From assembly GCA_046590705.1 (NCBI GenBank), contig JBKJUK010000138.1, positions 1 to 6,838 on the forward strand: a stretch of DNA of 6,838 nucleotides, written 5' to 3'. Below are positions 4,786-6,838 of the stretch, piece by piece. The translations under genes and the position numbers were made by a program. The stretch is from JBKJUK01 sp046590705. GTDB lineage: Bacteria; Acidobacteriota; Thermoanaerobaculia; Gp7-AA8. Every line of letters begins with the position of its first letter. Position 1 is the first letter of the stretch. The notes under the pieces were generated by a model. It saw only the letters and a program-made list of their open reading frames with translations. It was not told where the DNA came from and searched no databases.

Positions 4786-6591
4786 CTACTCCCCAAGCGC
4801 TCCGTAACGGAAGATGCGGAAACGCGCACCCTGGGCAGCGCGGATTTTTTCGGCCAGCGCGTCATGTAGCTCGGGCGTCCAGCCCGAGTAGCGCTCGAAG
4901 AATGCAGCAGCGGCCGCCTTGTCGCCCTGATCCTGCAGCTTCAATGTTGCTTCCAGCAGTCCTCGTACAACCTCGGGGTACTTCTCGTAGCGGACCCGCA
5001 GATTCTCATTGGTCTCGTCGTGTATCAGCAGGCCGTTTTCCAGAAAGTAGTTGAACTGCACGAGTTGCATCCGCTGATACGGCTGGTCAGTGCGCGGCTT
5101 GTTGTTCTGGAGAGTTCGGCGGATCCCGCCTGCATACAGGGCTCGGAGACTGTCGTCGTTGTAGAAGCCGCTCTTCCTTAACGCCGGTGCCGCGTACAGC
5201 GATACGAGATCTGCTTTCATCTCCTCGAGGGCATCGGCGTAATCCTCGAGGGCGATGGCCAGGTCACGTCCATCGTTTGCGCGATCAACTCCGAGGTAAT
5301 GACCGACTTCGTGCCAGAGGGTGCGTGAAAATTCACCGTCCGAGCTGAGATGATCAGCGAAGTCGGGGGCCATGGCAGCCTTCCAGACCCGATCGCTGTT
5401 TCCGGCGATGTCCGGATGCTTCATGATGTTTTCACGCAGTAGAATTGTGCGACCGTAACGCCTCGAAAAGAGCGAGTCGTTCGGAAGAATCGATGCGGTG
5501 TTCCCTCCGCGAGACTGGCCGAAGTCTGCAACGACTTCATAGATTCCCACGGGAATGTCCTCGCGTATGCGTCTGGCACTTTTGTAAGGAAGGCTGCTCT
5601 CGATTTGCTGCAGGCCGGCGATGGCTTTGTTGAGTTCGGCCGTTGCTGCTGCGTTCACGAGCAGCAGGCTGAAGGAGTGAAAGGCTTTGGCGCCGTAGAG
5701 CGCGTCGTCGTACGTCTCGTAGGCGCCAATCTGGGCGTTGAAGCGTTTGAAGCGCCCGGTAACCCAGGAGGCATCTCCGCTCTCGTAGTCGTTGCTCAGA
5801 AAGTCGCGGGCACGGTTGCGGAGATAGCGCGAGAACTCGGGGTCGACGGACTCCAGCTTTTCTGCGGCGGAGTTGAGCAGGGTGAAGGCTCTGCTCAATT
5901 GACTGGCGTATGCAATCGAGTAGGGGACCGGGTACAGGACCTTCGAATCGGGATTCTTCTTCAGCGCCGTGAACTGTTGCTTCGAGCGCGCATGCAGTGC
6001 TGCGATAGCGGGATGAGCGGCGAGTGCCGCAAGGTCTCTGTCGAGATTCGCGGCCGTCGCACGACGAACGACAGAGCGTTCAGCCAGCAGGCTCTCGCGC
6101 TGATCGGGATGCTTCGCGAGAAACGCTTCGATTTCTTCTTTCGTGATTTTCCAGGGATAGACGTTCTTTCCTGGCTGCTGCTCGTCTACCGGTAGAAACG
6201 CGACTCGTTTGTTGTCGAGCGTCGCCACAATCGGCCCCTGACTCAGCCGGTACAGTTCCATCAAATTCGCCGTGGCCGCGCTCTTTCCGCCCGTTTCATG
6301 AAGGGTTCTCAGACGACGCCTGGATGAAAGTGCCTGCGGGTGACGAGATTCCTCGTACAGGTCCTGCATGATCTGTCCGACTTTCAGCAGATCGTTTACT
6401 GCAGAGACCTCGGCGGGGGCGAGCGACGAGAGGTCAGGGGCCAGGCGCGTCGTCGCAGTTTTTTCGAGAATGGCCTTCGACTTTTCGAGTGGCCAATACC
6501 CGTTGGGAAGAGCTGTCTCAGCCAGCCCGGCCTCGGCCGCGGCCGAGATTGAGTAAGCGGTGAACATCAGTGCAAGAGTAAGTCGTCGCAT
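4786..6591 (-). CDS. Exported zinc metallopeptidase, M49 (dipeptidyl peptidase III)-like
   Basis: 601 residues from the ATG at 6591-6589. Residues 1 to about 21 form a signal peptide (Arg2 Arg3, hydrophobic 4-12, then SAAAEA), so the enzyme is probably periplasmic or secreted. The zinc site is HEVGH (427-431), with LEEMKAD (455-461) about 25 residues later supplying the third ligand, like the EECRA(D/E) motif of M49. Other blocks I associate with bacterial M49 relatives are IGAYETYDDALYGAKAF (288-304), RGGNTASILPNDS (361-373) and GRTILLRENIM (380-390). Classical M49 enzymes have a six-residue HELLGH; this one has a five-residue HEXXH, as in Nudix-type bacterial homologues. Expected activity is removal of dipeptides from peptide N-termini, but substrate is unproven. 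The frame is open to 6807, yet the extra residues lack domain character and cover a repeat, and the signal peptide fixes the start. No Shine-Dalgarno sequence is evident upstream. Confidence 0.85.
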   Translation of the reverse strand: MRRLTLALMFTAYSISAAAEAGLAETALPNGYWPLEKSKAILEKTATTRLAPDLSSLAPAEVSAVNDLLKVGQIMQDLYEESRHPQALSSRRRLRTLHETGGKSAATANLMELYRLSQGPIVATLDNKRVAFLPVDEQQPGKNVYPWKITKEEIEAFLAKHPDQRESLLAERSVVRRATAANLDRDLAALAAHPAIAALHARSKQQFTALKKNPDSKVLYPVPYSIAYASQLSRAFTLLNSAAEKLESVDPEFSRYLRNRARDFLSNDYESGDASWVTGRFKRFNAQIGAYETYDDALYGAKAFHSFSLLLVNAAATAELNKAIAGLQQIESSLPYKSARRIREDIPVGIYEVVADFGQSRGGNTASILPNDSLFSRRYGRTILLRENIMKHPDIAGNSDRVWKAAMAPDFADHLSSDGEFSRTLWHEVGHYLGVDRANDGRDLAIALEDYADALEEMKADLVSLYAAPALRKSGFYNDDSLRALYAGGIRRTLQNNKPRTDQPYQRMQLVQFNYFLENGLLIHDETNENLRVRYEKYPEVVRGLLEATLKLQDQGDKAAAAAFFERYSGWTPELHDALAEKIRAAQGARFRIFRYGALGE

Positions 6592-6609
6592 GAACCACAG
6601 CGTATCAGC

Positions 6610-6647
6610 GCCTGTGGAGCACAGGCAATCCTGCCTGTGGCTGGACC
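6610..6647 (+). repeat. REP-like palindromic repeat, family A, copy 3
   Basis: The core 6614-6647 matches copy 2 (193-226) except in the last part, GCTGGACC instead of ACGGGACC. The hairpin CACAGGCA-ATCC-TGCCTGTG is perfect at 6620-6639. In addition GCCTGTG (6610-6616) precedes it and can pair with CACAGGC (6620-6626) around GAG, giving a second, mutually exclusive hairpin. It lies between the stop of the membrane-protein gene (6663) and the peptidase ATG (6591), antisense in head direction to both. It could fold in the peptidase leader RNA. Confidence 0.8.
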
Positions 6648-6662
6648 CGTCAGGGAGGCGGG

Positions 6663-6838
6663 CTAGGAACCAACCCCGACGCTGAGATCGTGGCCTCGGG
6701 TCTCTCGATACAGATGCAGCACCAGCAACGCGGTCAGCAGAAGCAATCCCGAGTTGACGATCGTCGCGTCGACTGCAGCGGATAGTGAGGTGGTGAGGAA
6801 TAGCCATGGCCGCATGGCGATCAGGGCGAAGGCCAGCA
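6663..6838 (-). CDS. C-terminal end of an unidentified integral membrane protein, partial
   Basis: Reading the minus strand from 6836, 57 codons are open to a TAG at 6665-6663. The translation starts LAFALIAMRPWLFLTT and continues with AAVDATIVNSG, LLLLTALLVLHLY and a short charged tail RETRGHDLSVGVGS. This gives two likely membrane-spanning segments (about residues 1-16 and 27-46) and a cytoplasmic-like end after HLYRETR. Hydrophobic pattern and composition argue for real coding, unlike the overlapping minus frame, which reads MAIPHHLTIRCSRR. I do not recognise the family from this fragment. The stop is 71 bp upstream of the peptidase start on the same strand, so co-transcription is possible, with the family A repeat in between. 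The N-terminal part is outside the window. Confidence 0.65.
   Translation of the reverse strand, partial: LAFALIAMRPWLFLTTSLSAAVDATIVNSGLLLLTALLVLHLYRETRGHDLSVGVGS

Noticed and set aside
5605..6195. 196-residue open frame on the plus strand inside the peptidase gene
   Set aside because: Antisense to a well-supported gene with clear motifs, with no recognisable domain of its own.
4619..6610. The 11-mer GCGTATCAGCG at both 4619-4629 and 6600-6610, flanking the peptidase gene
   Set aside because: Several 11-mers are expected to recur by chance in a window of this size, and there is no further similarity around them; not evidence of insertion.
6592..6807. N-terminal extension of the peptidase by 72 residues
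   Set aside because: It would bury the signal peptide, read through the family A repeat, and overlap a better membrane-protein frame.

Overview
The window reads like an ordinary chromosomal segment of a moderately GC-rich, Gram-negative soil-type bacterium. My best guess is an Acidobacteriota (Terriglobia-like) genome. The clues are an exported MsrB/MsrA pair, a DUF1223 protein, a GlnRS and an exported M49-like peptidase together, plus intergenic repeats whose translations (for example 'RFLSRS', 'CSFGMT', 'LGMTS') resemble spurious ORFs I recall from Acidobacteriota repeats. The lineage call is an inference from memory; no phylogenetic marker was tested.

Layout, left to right. (1) 1-120, + strand: the last 39 codons of a CheY-like receiver domain. 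(2) 121-393: intergenic, with two copies of a 53-bp unit built on a REP-like hairpin, followed by the leader of the next operon. (3) 394-1565, +: msrB then msrA, 23 nt apart, both with signal peptides, so methionine-sulfoxide repair outside the cytoplasm. (4) 1566-1907: no gene that I can support; nested inverted repeats and likely remnants of interspersed repeats. (5) 1908-2723, +: an exported DUF1223 thioredoxin-like protein with a CSSC motif. (6) 2867-4555, +: glutaminyl-tRNA synthetase (glnS). (7) 4556-4785: the gap between convergent genes, with a second REP-like family arranged as an inverted pair and a C-rich tract that is a G-quadruplex motif on the minus strand. (8) 4786-6591, -: an exported zinc peptidase resembling family M49 (dipeptidyl peptidase III). 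(9) 6592-6662: a third copy of the first REP-like family just upstream of the peptidase start. (10) 6663-6838, -: the C-terminal end of an unidentified membrane protein that runs off the window.

How the genes may work together: MsrB and MsrA reduce the R and S epimers of methionine sulfoxide, and both appear to be exported. The DUF1223 protein downstream is also exported and carries a CxxC plus a probable cis-Pro motif, so it could supply reducing power to them; this is a hypothesis, as the repeat-filled gap argues against a simple operon. glnS, the peptidase and the membrane protein look unrelated to that theme. I see no CRISPR array, transposase, phage gene, tRNA or rRNA, and no clear evidence of a new multi-gene system. 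The most distinctive content is the two structured intergenic repeat families and the unusual residue set of the MsrB.
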